From assembly GCA_963838495.1 (NCBI GenBank), contig CAWIRC010000001.1, forward strand, positions 62,001-126,000: DNA of 64,000 bases, read 5' to 3'. Below the pieces are notes generated by a model. The model saw nothing but the letters and a program-made list of their open reading frames with translations, searched no databases and was not told the DNA's origin. The number at the start of each line of letters is the position of its first letter. Positions within the stretch are counted from its first letter, which is position 1. Positions 18,236 through 26,067 of the stretch are shown here, in pieces. This DNA is from JBEKIK01 sp963838495 (GTDB lineage Bacteria > Planctomycetota > Planctomycetia > Pirellulales > Thermoguttaceae). The position numbers and the translations under genes are program-made.

Positions 18236-18562
18236 TTAATCGCCGTAGTGGACCGCCAGCCACACGGTCTGGCTGGTTTTGCCGGTTCGCTCCACGCGAT
18301 GCCTTGCGTGGGCGGGAATGTTCAGATAAGTGCCCGGACGCAGATCCACGGGTTCGGGATCGCCCTCGAACCGAATCGCGGCCTTGCCTTTCAGGACAAT
18401 CAACCATTCGTTTTCGTTCTGATCGTACCAAAAGTCTTGCGGTGAGCGCTGTCCCTGCGAAACTATCCGCTCGATGCGAAAATTTGGGGCGGAATGTATG
18501 GTGGTCAGCAGTTCCTCGGCCAATTCGGGTGGAATTCCGTGGAAAATGTTTTTTGCCTTCAT
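18236..18562 (-). CDS. cupin domain protein
   Basis: About 108 residues from the ATG at 18562 (MKAKNIFHGIPPELAEELL); an upstream ATG at 18628 adds 22 residues of unlikely sequence. A single cupin barrel is visible: QDFWYDQNENEWLIVLKGKA, RFEGDPEPVDLRPGTYLNIP, and AHARHRVERT. The His and Glu positions for a metal are present. Function unknown; such small cupins may bind metabolites or act as isomerases. It stands alone, divergent from the SDR gene. Confidence 0.75.
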   Translation of the reverse strand: MKAKNIFHGIPPELAEELLTTIHSAPNFRIERIVSQGQRSPQDFWYDQNENEWLIVLKGKAAIRFEGDPEPVDLRPGTYLNIPAHARHRVERTGKTSQTVWLAVHYGD

Positions 18563-18678
18563 GGGTATGCCTGCCTGTCGAAAAAATCGGTTTTGAGTAA
18601 AATCTTTTGTTTGAACGTGCGCCTTCAAGTTTTGATGTAAGATTCCGGCTATTTTAAGATTTAACGGGGAGAAAAACC

Positions 18679-19452
18679 ATGGCTCAAGAGATCGTCTTGA
18701 TTACCGGTGCGTCATCGGGCATCGGCTTGGAATTGGCGAAACTGTTTGCAGCCGACAAAAGCAGTCTTATTCTGGTCGCCCGAAACCGGGGCGCACTTGA
18801 AATGCTGGCTGAAGAACTTAAGCGGGATCATGGCGTGGACGTCCTGGTCGAGCCCAATGATCTGGCCGACGCCGCCGCGCCCCAAGCCCTTTTTAATCGC
18901 TTAGAGGCAAAAGGGATCGCGGTGGATGTGCTTGTGAACAATGCCGGGTTCGGGTCGTTGGGAAAGTTTGCGGATCTGCCGGCGCAACGACACTTGGACA
19001 TGATCCAGGTGGACGTCACGGCTCTGACGCACCTCTCCGGACTATTCCTGCCGGGGATGATCGAACGAGGGCGGGGCGGCATTTTGAACGTCGGTTCAAC
19101 GGCCGGATTTCAACCCGGGCCGAATATGGCGGTTTATTTTGCCGCAAAAGCCTTTGTTGTGTCATTTACCGAGGCCTTGGCCGAAGAACTGGCCGGAACA
19201 AAGATCAAAATAACTTGCCTTGCACCGGGTCCCACTGCAACGGGATTTGCCGCCGCTTCAGATGTGGAGCATACGCTGTTGTTCCGTCTTGGCACGATGG
19301 ATGCAAAAAGCGTGGCTAAAGCGGGCTATCGGGGATTCCGCCTTGGCAAAGTGCTTGTTATCCCGGGATTCAGGAACAAATTCGGGGTTTTCGCGGTTCG
19401 CCTTGGTCCGCGCAACGTAGTCAGAAAAATAGTTAAGCGGCTGCAATCTTAA
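18679..19452 (+). CDS. short-chain dehydrogenase/reductase (SDR)
   Basis: 257 residues, the usual SDR length. The Rossmann motif ITGASSGIGLELAK is at the N-terminus, NNAGFG near residue 92, the catalytic Ser in GSTAGF, and the catalytic pair in YFAAK. It resembles the DltE/YqjQ-like classical SDRs with a basic hydrophobic C-terminus (GPRNVVRKIVKRL) that may touch the membrane. GGGGAG lies 8 bases before the ATG. Substrate cannot be predicted. A dispersed repeat follows 26 bases after the stop. Confidence 0.88.
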   Translation: MAQEIVLITGASSGIGLELAKLFAADKSSLILVARNRGALEMLAEELKRDHGVDVLVEPNDLADAAAPQALFNRLEAKGIAVDVLVNNAGFGSLGKFADLPAQRHLDMIQVDVTALTHLSGLFLPGMIERGRGGILNVGSTAGFQPGPNMAVYFAAKAFVVSFTEALAEELAGTKIKITCLAPGPTATGFAAASDVEHTLLFRLGTMDAKSVAKAGYRGFRLGKVLVIPGFRNKFGVFAVRLGPRNVVRKIVKRLQS

Positions 19453-19478
19453 ACGACGCGGCAGATAACTACTCAGAA

Positions 19479-19570
19479 AACCTCCCCTTTACATTTGGGA
19501 AAGGCACCCAAAGGGTACCCGGGGGTGAGGGCTTTTATAAATGGATATAAGGCTTTTTTAGAGCTCCTTA
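19479..19570. repeat. dispersed ~95-bp repeat, copy 2
   Basis: Shares the head (aacctcccctttacattt) and tail (ataaatggatataaggc...ttagagctcctta) of the copy at 10046-10142. Its core reads gggaaaggcacccaaagggtacccgggggtgaggg, matching another repeat near 46157-46210. It fills most of the 321-base gap between the SDR gene and the small ORF at 19774. Confidence 0.7.
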
Positions 19571-19773
19571 AAAAGAAGGATTTCATTACTCTGCAAATCG
19601 GGGATAGGCAAATACACCCGGTCGCGGGATTCAACCTTCCTAATCATTACAATTGGCAAACTCCTTACCCAGCCTTATTCCACGGGGATTTTTCTGTGTT
19701 AGGCGGAAATGTGAGCTAGGTATTTATGACCTAAACTTATACAGAATACCGGATAAACATCGATAGGAAGCCC

Positions 19774-19911
19774 ATGGTGTATAACTGGACGCGTGAAGTG
19801 CTTCATTATGCGGCTCGCCTGGACCCGCAGCAATGGTTGCTGGTCCTAGGCGCGGTGATTGTTATCGGCCTGATTTGCCTGCGAGGGTTTGGTTCGCGAT
19901 CGCAGTATTAG
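19774..19911 (+). CDS. 45-residue membrane miniprotein
   Basis: ATG at 19774, preceded by AGGAAG at a spacing of 3-4 bases, opens a 45-codon frame ending in TAG at 19909-19911. The product starts MVYNWTREVLHYAARLDPQQ and continues with one clear transmembrane helix (WLLVLGAVIVIGLICL), then a short basic tail. It lies 89 bases upstream of the diguanylate cyclase in the same direction, and may be a small membrane partner of it. No family recognised. Confidence 0.5.
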   Translation: MVYNWTREVLHYAARLDPQQWLLVLGAVIVIGLICLRGFGSRSQY

Positions 19912-20000
19912 CAATCATTTTTAAAAGGCGCTGCCGGAACGGCGAACTTATACAATGAGTTTTTACGGGGCATTAACATACAAATTATCATAGAAAAGCC

Positions 20001-20462
20001 ATGCATTACCTATTTGGCAGCTTGGATGTCTGGATGGGTTATATTCCCATTCCTGTGGCACTTGCCGTCGTGGCGACTCTCGGTTATTTAATGGGCCGGC
20101 GGACCCGGAAAATGGCCCATGACATGGTCGAGCATTCCAAGCGGGAATTGCGGCATGCGCAGACCGTGGCATCGGAATTGGAAAAGATCACCTGGGGAGT
20201 CCGCAAGAGCCTGGCCAAGCACCACGCCAACGTTACGCGTTTCAAGGATCACATCGGCAGGCTCAACGATCAGCGTGATGAATCGGCCTGGAAAGATCTT
20301 TGCCGCGAGGCCGAAGAGATACTGAAACCCACCCTTAAATTGGCCACTCAGATCGCCAACGCTTACGACGAAATCCGCCAACAAGAGCGCAAACCTGATG
20401 GCCTTCACGGAAGTGCGGACCGATCCCTTGACGAACGTAAAAAACCGCCGCGCCCTGGATGA
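20001..20462 (+). CDS. diguanylate cyclase, fragment 1 of 2 (membrane helix and helical linker)
   Basis: N-terminal part of a GGDEF protein: one membrane helix (about residues 13-31, MGYIPIPVALAVVATLGYL) followed by a long helical signalling region (MAHDMVEHSKRELRHAQTVA...). The frame goes wrong near 20390; dropping one c from aaacctgatgg joins it to LMAFTEVRTDPLTNVKNRRAL, the normal start of a GGDEF domain. Confidence 0.7.
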   Translation: MHYLFGSLDVWMGYIPIPVALAVVATLGYLMGRRTRKMAHDMVEHSKRELRHAQTVASELEKITWGVRKSLAKHHANVTRFKDHIGRLNDQRDESAWKDLCREAEEILKPTLKLATQIANAYDEIRQQERKPDGLHGSADRSLDERKKPPRPG

Positions 20463-20886
20463 TACCATCCAAACTCAATTTGCCCTGATGGCCCGGTACG
20501 AGACGCCCTTTTCGCTGGTGATATTCGATATCGACCATTTCAAACGCATCAACGACGAGCAGGGCCACCTGCACGGCGATAGAATGCTTCAGGATCTTGC
20601 GCGGTTGTTGGACGAATACGTGCGGGAAACAGATATAGTCACTCGATACGGCGGCGATGAATTCGTGGTGGTCATGCCCCAGACCGATCACAAGGGGGCT
20701 TGCATACTCAGTGAACGTCTAAGGGCAAACGTGCAGGAAAAATTATCTTTGACCGTCAGCGGCGGCGTGTCTTCGTGCAAAAAGGCGATACCCAGGAATC
20801 ATTGCTGGCCCGGGCCGACTCCGCATTATACCAGGCCAAAAATTCAGGCCGAAATTGCGTTTTTTCCAACGATGGCGTTAATGTAG
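20398..20886 (+). CDS. diguanylate cyclase, fragment 2 of 2 (GGDEF domain)
   Basis: GGDEF catalytic domain making cyclic di-GMP from two GTP: DPLTNVKNRRALDD, FSLVIFDIDHFKRIND, and the active-site signature RYGGDEFVVV. The product-inhibition I-site RxxD is present as RETD five residues before GGDEF, so feedback control is likely. A second frame break near 20771 hides the true end; one more T (tcttcg to tctttcg) gives FVQKGDTQESLLARADSALY and a stop at 20922-20924. The true gene is therefore 20001-20924. Confidence 0.85.
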   Translation: MAFTEVRTDPLTNVKNRRALDDTIQTQFALMARYETPFSLVIFDIDHFKRINDEQGHLHGDRMLQDLARLLDEYVRETDIVTRYGGDEFVVVMPQTDHKGACILSERLRANVQEKLSLTVSGGVSSCKKAIPRNHCWPGPTPHYTRPKIQAEIAFFPTMALM

Positions 20887-20963
20887 ACCGCGTTTCCGAG
20901 GATGAAGTTCTGAACGTAGTATAATCAAGCGCCGCGATAAAAACTGACCGTTTTTAAACGCAA

Positions 20964-20991
20964 AGACAAGCATTCTTGCCTGTCTTTTTTT
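20964..20991 (+). terminator. probable intrinsic terminator after the diguanylate cyclase
   Basis: agacaag...cctgtct forms a short imperfect stem (AGACA/TGTCT) followed directly by a run of seven T. It lies 40 bases after the corrected stop at 20924. Confidence 0.5.
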
Positions 20992-21192
20992 ATCCGATTT
21001 TTTCCGGCCGATAGAGTATGATGATACCCTTGACTTGCCTTAGGATTTATTCCCCACCCCTCGCCGGAGAGGGTTTAAGAAGTAAAAACCATTCCAAGGT
21101 GTTGACGCCGGCGGTCAATCGTTTTACAGTTTAATAATTGTGTTCCTTCCATTTATTTACTGTCCGTCGTCCCCTTCCTAAAGGCAAGATCC

Positions 21193-21516
21193 ATGCCCTT
21201 GTATGAGATTGAAACCGGGTCCCACATCATCATCACCTGGGCGGCCGACCAGCAGGCCGCCACGCAAGTCGTTAAGGAAAGCTATCCTCAAGAAGAGCCC
21301 ATTCGCGTTACCCGCCGCCCCCGCGATACGTGGGTGATATCCAAGGCGGCCTTGGGCATAAACGGGGTCGCAGACCCCTGCCATACCGCCCGCGATTGCC
21401 TGGCCAAAGCAGCCGGCGACAAATTGCACGCCATCCGCCTCTACATGCAAAAAACCGGCGCCGATTTGGATCGCTCCCGCAAGGTGATTGAGTCGAACAT
21501 GGTCATGGGCTGGTAG
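21193..21516 (+). CDS. small conserved-looking protein of unknown function
   Basis: 107 residues, soluble, starting MPLYEIETGSHIIITWAADQ. The sequence alternates strands and helices (ATQVVKESYPQEEPIRV, DTWVISKAALG) and contains one Cys pair in DPCHTARDCLAKAAGD. No signal peptide or membrane helix. I recognise no family. Codon use is like that of its neighbours, so it is probably real. It ends 25 bases before the convergent polyferredoxin gene. Confidence 0.6.
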   Translation: MPLYEIETGSHIIITWAADQQAATQVVKESYPQEEPIRVTRRPRDTWVISKAALGINGVADPCHTARDCLAKAAGDKLHAIRLYMQKTGADLDRSRKVIESNMVMGW

Positions 21517-21540
21517 GGCTTTGGCTATTCTTTATAAAAC

Positions 21541-23235
21541 TCAACTTTGGGAATAATCTCCATCGCCCAGTATGGGTTGATTGTCCCGGTGGCGGGTCTC
21601 GTTGGCACTGGTCACGCGGATGGCGGGCTGGTCCTTGAAAGGACAAACGTGCTCGCACTCGCCGCAGCCGATGCACTTTTCCGCATCGACATACGGCCGT
21701 TTGATCGTCCGCTTTTCGCCGCTTCGGTCCTGGATTTCAACGTCCAGGCAATAGATCGCCTTGTCGGGGATCGGGCAATGCTCCTCGCAGACTATGCAGT
21801 TCCGGCCATAGGCGTAAGGGATGCAGCGGGTCGTGTCGAAGGCCGCCAGCCCGATACGAGTTGCCTGTTTGTCCTTAAGCGTAAGCGGCACAATCGCTTC
21901 GGTCGGGCAGACCTGGCCGCAAAGATTGCACGTGTAATCGCAATATCCGACCTGCGGCACGAGCATCGGGGTCCAAAGCCCCTCCAGCCCGGCCTCGGTC
22001 AAAGTGGGCTGAAGTCCGCCGGTGGGGCAGACCTTGATACACAAGCCGCATCCGGTGCAGCGTTCCAGGAATTCACGCTCGGGCCGTGCGCCCGGCGGAC
22101 GAATAAGCGCTGGGTTGAATGTCGTGCCGCGAGCTTGGGGGCTGATACGCATGGCCGCCAGGGTTACAATGCCGCCAATGGCCGCCGCCATCATGCCTCG
22201 CCGGCCAAGATCTACCGATTCGATCTTGGGATCCTTTCGCCAGGGAACTACAAGCTGGAAACCAAGGCAGTCGCGGCGGCAGGATTCGCTGCAATTCATG
22301 CACCCCAGGCATTCCATGGATTTCCAAGCCCCGCCCGGCCCAGCCGCCGCCGCCCCGTGGCACGATGTGCCGCAAAGATCGCACTGGTTGCATGATTCCG
22401 CCTTGACCTTGCGCCGCAACAAGGGCCGCCAGGAGAAAAATCCCAAAAATGCACCCAAGGGGCAAAGGTACCGGCACCAAAATCGTGGCCGCCATGCGTT
22501 CAGGATCACCATGACCGCAAAAAATGCCAATATCAAGCCGGCGCCGATATAAGCCGGGTCGTGGTCCGATCCTTCCAGTCCAAAAATATACTTGTTAGTG
22601 AATTGGTAAGCCGGTTCAATGATCACCTTGTCGATCTGCAACAGGTCATTGCGGGGTTCATTGGGATACAGGGCCGTTGAGCTGGTTTTTGCGGCCCATT
22701 GGGCGGCGGGCACAAGGGCGGTGGTTGTGGTCCGCGTGAGCCATACGATCGGGTCAAACACGCATATCCAGTGCAAGCCGAAAATCGCCCCGGCCAAAAA
22801 ACCAACCAGAATGTAATACTTGGCCGATTGCCATCGCGACCAGGTGCCCAGGCCCTTGCGGTTTTTGCGGCGGTGGAATATCCGGCTACTGATGGCGTGG
22901 ATAGTTCCCATCGGGCAGACCCAGCCACAAAATACGCGGCCTAAAAAGATGGTCGCGACAATTGTCACCAGCGACCAGAGGGCGATTTTTGGCACTGCAT
23001 GCGCCGTTAGTGCCGTTACGGCCGTTATCAGCGGGTTGACCAGAAAAAAAACCTTCAAAAGCGGGGCCGGGGCCTGCAATCCCGGCGGGGAGTCAGTATT
23101 GCCCTCCGGCGAAGCGATAGGCGCTGCGGCCTGAAATCGCGTCAAAACTATCAAGGCGAAAAATACCGCAAGCAACAAGACTTGCACTATGCGGCGGACG
23201 TGCGCGGCAGTAAGCCATCGGACCGCTGGACTCAT
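21541..23235 (-). CDS. membrane polyferredoxin (NapH/NosR-like, 4Fe-4S)
   Basis: 564 residues. The N-terminal third has about four to five membrane helices and the FCGWVCPMG motif of NapH/NosR-type quinol-linked iron-sulfur proteins, plus a second such motif (FWCRYLCPLG). The rest carries several 4Fe-4S sites: CNQCDLCGTSC, CLGCMNCSESC, CTGCGLCIKVC, CNLCGQVC, CIVCEEHC and CIGCGECEHVC. Likely passes electrons between the quinone pool and a redox partner. Its ATG overlaps the upstream DUF362 gene by 4 bases, so the two are translationally coupled and probably work together. The terminal acceptor is unknown. Confidence 0.85.
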   Translation of the reverse strand: MSPAVRWLTAAHVRRIVQVLLLAVFFALIVLTRFQAAAPIASPEGNTDSPPGLQAPAPLLKVFFLVNPLITAVTALTAHAVPKIALWSLVTIVATIFLGRVFCGWVCPMGTIHAISSRIFHRRKNRKGLGTWSRWQSAKYYILVGFLAGAIFGLHWICVFDPIVWLTRTTTTALVPAAQWAAKTSSTALYPNEPRNDLLQIDKVIIEPAYQFTNKYIFGLEGSDHDPAYIGAGLILAFFAVMVILNAWRPRFWCRYLCPLGAFLGFFSWRPLLRRKVKAESCNQCDLCGTSCHGAAAAGPGGAWKSMECLGCMNCSESCRRDCLGFQLVVPWRKDPKIESVDLGRRGMMAAAIGGIVTLAAMRISPQARGTTFNPALIRPPGARPEREFLERCTGCGLCIKVCPTGGLQPTLTEAGLEGLWTPMLVPQVGYCDYTCNLCGQVCPTEAIVPLTLKDKQATRIGLAAFDTTRCIPYAYGRNCIVCEEHCPIPDKAIYCLDVEIQDRSGEKRTIKRPYVDAEKCIGCGECEHVCPFKDQPAIRVTSANETRHRDNQPILGDGDYSQS

Positions 23236-24176
23236 GAAACGGTGATCTCCTTGGCGATCGACTTGTAGTCGATTTTCCCCAGCCCAACTTCCGCGCCTTT
23301 TGTAACGGTCTTAATATCTGTCGGCTTTTTGCCCATGAGTTCGGCGCCCCAGGCGTCCAATGCCACCACGTCGGTCCCGGCGGCTAGGGCTAGTTTCAGT
23401 TCCACGTCGGCAGGATTACCGCCTCCCGGCCCATGGGCCTTCAAAACCCGAACCGCGTCCAGGACGCTAATCCGCGGTTTCATAAACCGGGTCATGTCGC
23501 TGAGGCAGGTTGGCAAGTCTTGATGGAAAATCCTACGCTTTTCGATTACGCCCATGTAGTTCTTCATGCACATTGTCAGTCCCGTTGACATATGATGCTT
23601 GATAACCGGCACGTTTATCACAAGATCGCATTCCAGAATGTCGGGATAGATGGGAATGCTCTTGATCCGCTCGCCTTTAATGTCGGTATCTTTGAATCGG
23701 CTCTTGTCGAGGAAGACCAGCTCCGCCCCGAGTTGTGTTGCCACGTCCGAGATGCCGCTGGAAATGTAACACTTGGCGGGTATGCCGAGAGTATTATCGC
23801 CGATCTTGACCTTCTTCGCTCCAGCCTCCAGACAAAGTCGAATGAGCGTGGCCACCACGTCCGGATTCGTGTTGGCGGCCAATTCCGGCTTGCGGTCAAA
23901 GGCGATATTGGGCTTGATCCAAACCACCGCTTGGTTGCCGATAAATCGCTTTAATCCGCCGATGGCCTGAATTGCATTTTCCGTCAGTTTGACGGCGGCC
24001 TCTTTAATTTGCTCCGGGCTAAGATCGGTCGGGCCGCTCCACTTGGCGAAGGCCATCTCCGCCGGTTCGGCCGGCTCTGCCGCAAAGGCGGGATTTGTTA
24101 AAATTCGCTGCGATGCCAATGCCAATGCGCCGGCCGCCGAGTAGGTTAAAAAATCTCTGCGTGAAAACTGACTCAT
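23232..24176 (-). CDS. Tat-exported DUF362 family protein
   Basis: 314 residues. The N-terminus is a twin-arginine signal (QFSRRDFLTYSAAGALALAS), implying folded export, often with a cofactor. The body matches DUF362: IGNQAVVWIKPNIAFDRKPE, TNPDVVATLIRLCLEAGAKK, LVINVPVIKHHMSTGLTMCM, KNYMGVI and a C-terminal TDVVALDAWGAELMG. Such proteins commonly accompany iron-sulfur proteins; biochemical role is not established. First gene of a two-gene operon with the polyferredoxin. Confidence 0.85.
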   Translation of the reverse strand: MSQFSRRDFLTYSAAGALALASQRILTNPAFAAEPAEPAEMAFAKWSGPTDLSPEQIKEAAVKLTENAIQAIGGLKRFIGNQAVVWIKPNIAFDRKPELAANTNPDVVATLIRLCLEAGAKKVKIGDNTLGIPAKCYISSGISDVATQLGAELVFLDKSRFKDTDIKGERIKSIPIYPDILECDLVINVPVIKHHMSTGLTMCMKNYMGVIEKRRIFHQDLPTCLSDMTRFMKPRISVLDAVRVLKAHGPGGGNPADVELKLALAAGTDVVALDAWGAELMGKKPTDIKTVTKGAEVGLGKIDYKSIAKEITVS

Positions 24177-24309
24177 CGAAACGGCTTCCTTTGGTCTGCG
24201 GATGGATTTAATCTCGGGAAGGTTATTGATTATTTTACACTATCGATTTAGAAATCGTCAAACAGATTTGTTTCTGGTTTGTATCTGGCGGCACCCCAAG
24301 TAATAGTAG

Positions 24310-24338
24310 TTGCAGACCCATCTATCGTATGCTATATT
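24310..24338 (+). promoter_or_regulatory. likely sigma-70-type promoter for the paralogous membrane proteins
   Basis: TTGCAG (24310-24315) and TATATT (24333-24338) are separated by exactly 17 bases, 48 bases before the ATG at 24386. Confidence 0.45.
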
Positions 24339-24385
24339 AATAAACACATCTTTTCCTGTGAAATCATTAACCCAACGGTGCAATC

Positions 24386-25207
24386 ATGTGGAAACCGATT
24401 AAAGATCTGGACCGCGTGTTGCGAGGCGAGGCTACTCGACTTGAGGAGCTTCGAGAAGCAAAATTACGAATCCCACTGGGCGGGCTGACAATTGTAATTC
24501 TGGTTCTGGCAGTGCTGTACGGAATATGCATGGGCTTTTATGCCTTGTTTCGACCTGACGGACCGATGTATCTTCAATGGTTGTCTACAACTATAAAACT
24601 GCCCGCTTTGTTTTTTCTCACGTTGTTGGTCACATTTCCTTCTCTTCATGTTTTTAACGCCTTGGTAGGCTCGCGCTTGAACTTGATAACCGTTCTGCAA
24701 TTGCTCGTGGCTTCTTTAGCCATCAACACTGCGGTATTGGCTTCTTTGGGACCGATCGTCGCCTTTTTTTCGGTCAGTTCCACAAGTTACTTCTTCATAG
24801 TTTTGTTGAATGTATTAGTGTTCGCGGTTTCAGGACTTCTGGGGCTGCTGTTTCTCTTACAGACCTTGGATCGTATAGACGTAACGCTTAAGAAGGCGGA
24901 AGTGTCCCCGCTCTCAAGCGATGCTCAGGAGTCGGGAACCGGATCCGCTCGGAATGCCGATTATGTCAAAGCTGAAGTCGTGGAACCTCCGGGCGCGCTG
25001 GATAAATTAGACGATCACATTCTTGGTAAACACGTCAAGGCGGTTGTCACATGTTGGGTCCTTGTGTTTGGTTTCGTTGGTGCCCAAATGAGTTGGGTGT
25101 TGCGGCCTTTCATCGGTGCTCCGGGCGATCCATTTCAAATATTTCGCCCACGCGGATCCAATTTTTTTGAAGCCGTTTTTCATATTATTAAGGTTTTTTT
25201 CTCGTAA
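24386..25207 (+). CDS. membrane protein, paralogue A
   Basis: 273 residues with about five transmembrane helices (LTIVILVLAVLYGICMGFYA, LPALFFLTLLVTFPSLHVF, LLVASLAINTAVLASLGPIV, YFFIVLLNVLVFAVSGLLGL and CWVLVFGFVGAQMSWVLRPF). A hydrophilic loop (about residues 170-215) lies before the last helix. The end (SWVLRPFIGAPGDPFQIFRP) is shared with the next gene, showing the two are tandem paralogues. Function unknown. No enzyme motif; perhaps a scaffold or channel. Confidence 0.75.
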   Translation: MWKPIKDLDRVLRGEATRLEELREAKLRIPLGGLTIVILVLAVLYGICMGFYALFRPDGPMYLQWLSTTIKLPALFFLTLLVTFPSLHVFNALVGSRLNLITVLQLLVASLAINTAVLASLGPIVAFFSVSSTSYFFIVLLNVLVFAVSGLLGLLFLLQTLDRIDVTLKKAEVSPLSSDAQESGTGSARNADYVKAEVVEPPGALDKLDDHILGKHVKAVVTCWVLVFGFVGAQMSWVLRPFIGAPGDPFQIFRPRGSNFFEAVFHIIKVFFS

Positions 25208-25261
25208 AAAAGTCATGGTTTAGCACAGTGTTCACCCTATGATGGCCGGATTAATTGATTT

Positions 25262-25939
25262 ATGGCCGTAACAGCGTTTTTTAATTATACCGACCAGATT
25301 CTTCGCAGGCATCCGTGGACGACGCAGTCCGCGCGATCGGGAACCGCGTTGCGGATTCTACTTTGCCAGATTCTTGTTTTCAGCATGTTTTATGGGGTGG
25401 TGATGGGCAGCTTCGGCGGTTTCGCCGGAGGCCGGATCTGGCAAGTAACGTTTGCTGCAATAAAGCTTCCCGTTCTATTGTTGGTTACCTCTTTGATTGC
25501 CTTGCCCAGCTTTTTCATCTTGAATACTCTTTTCGGATTACGGCGTGACTTTATCGAAGCCCTGAGCGCCCTGGTTGCAACACAAGCGGGCTTGACCGTA
25601 ATATTAGCGTCCCTTGCCCCTTTAACAGCCTTTTGGTACGCGTCTTCCTCCGATTATGCCGCGGCAATACGTTTTAATGCACTTATGTTTGCCATCGCCA
25701 GTTTCGGGGCCCAAATTCTGTTACGCGGATATTACCTGCCCTTAATCCGCCGCAACAAACATCACCGCACAATGCTTTGGGCCTGGTTGGTGATTTACAT
25801 TTTCGTAGGCATTCAGATGGCTTGGATCTTTCGGCCCTTTATCGGCGATCTTGATTCTCCAGTCCAGTTTTTCCGCCAAGGCGCTTTTACCAATGCGTAT
25901 GAGGTTGTTTTTAAACTCATGATTGACTGGTGGCGATGA
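25262..25939 (+). CDS. membrane protein, paralogue B
   Basis: 225 residues, starting 54 bases after paralogue A. Same helix order (ILVFSMFYGVVMGSFGG, LPVLLLVTSLIALPSFFILN, LTVILASLAPLTAFWYA, LMFAIASFGAQILLRGYY, AWLVIYIFVGIQMAWIF) and the same C-terminal signature (AWIFRPFIGDLDSPVQFFR), but the long loop before the last helix is shorter. Likely co-transcribed with paralogue A and possibly forming a heteromer. Family name not recognised with confidence. Confidence 0.75.
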   Translation: MAVTAFFNYTDQILRRHPWTTQSARSGTALRILLCQILVFSMFYGVVMGSFGGFAGGRIWQVTFAAIKLPVLLLVTSLIALPSFFILNTLFGLRRDFIEALSALVATQAGLTVILASLAPLTAFWYASSSDYAAAIRFNALMFAIASFGAQILLRGYYLPLIRRNKHHRTMLWAWLVIYIFVGIQMAWIFRPFIGDLDSPVQFFRQGAFTNAYEVVFKLMIDWWR

Positions 25940-26067
25940 GCAGACTTGTTGTCTTTTCTCTCCTAGTTTATGATTTTGGAAATTGCCTTCCCTGCCTTGA
26001 CGGAATCCGTTAAAATACCATACCATAACAAATTCCATCACCTTTTTTTATGCACTATCTTTAAGCC

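Noticed and set aside
20964..20991. Small RNA gene after the diguanylate cyclase
   Set aside because: Only a short stem with a T-run is present, enough for a terminator but not for a separate RNA.
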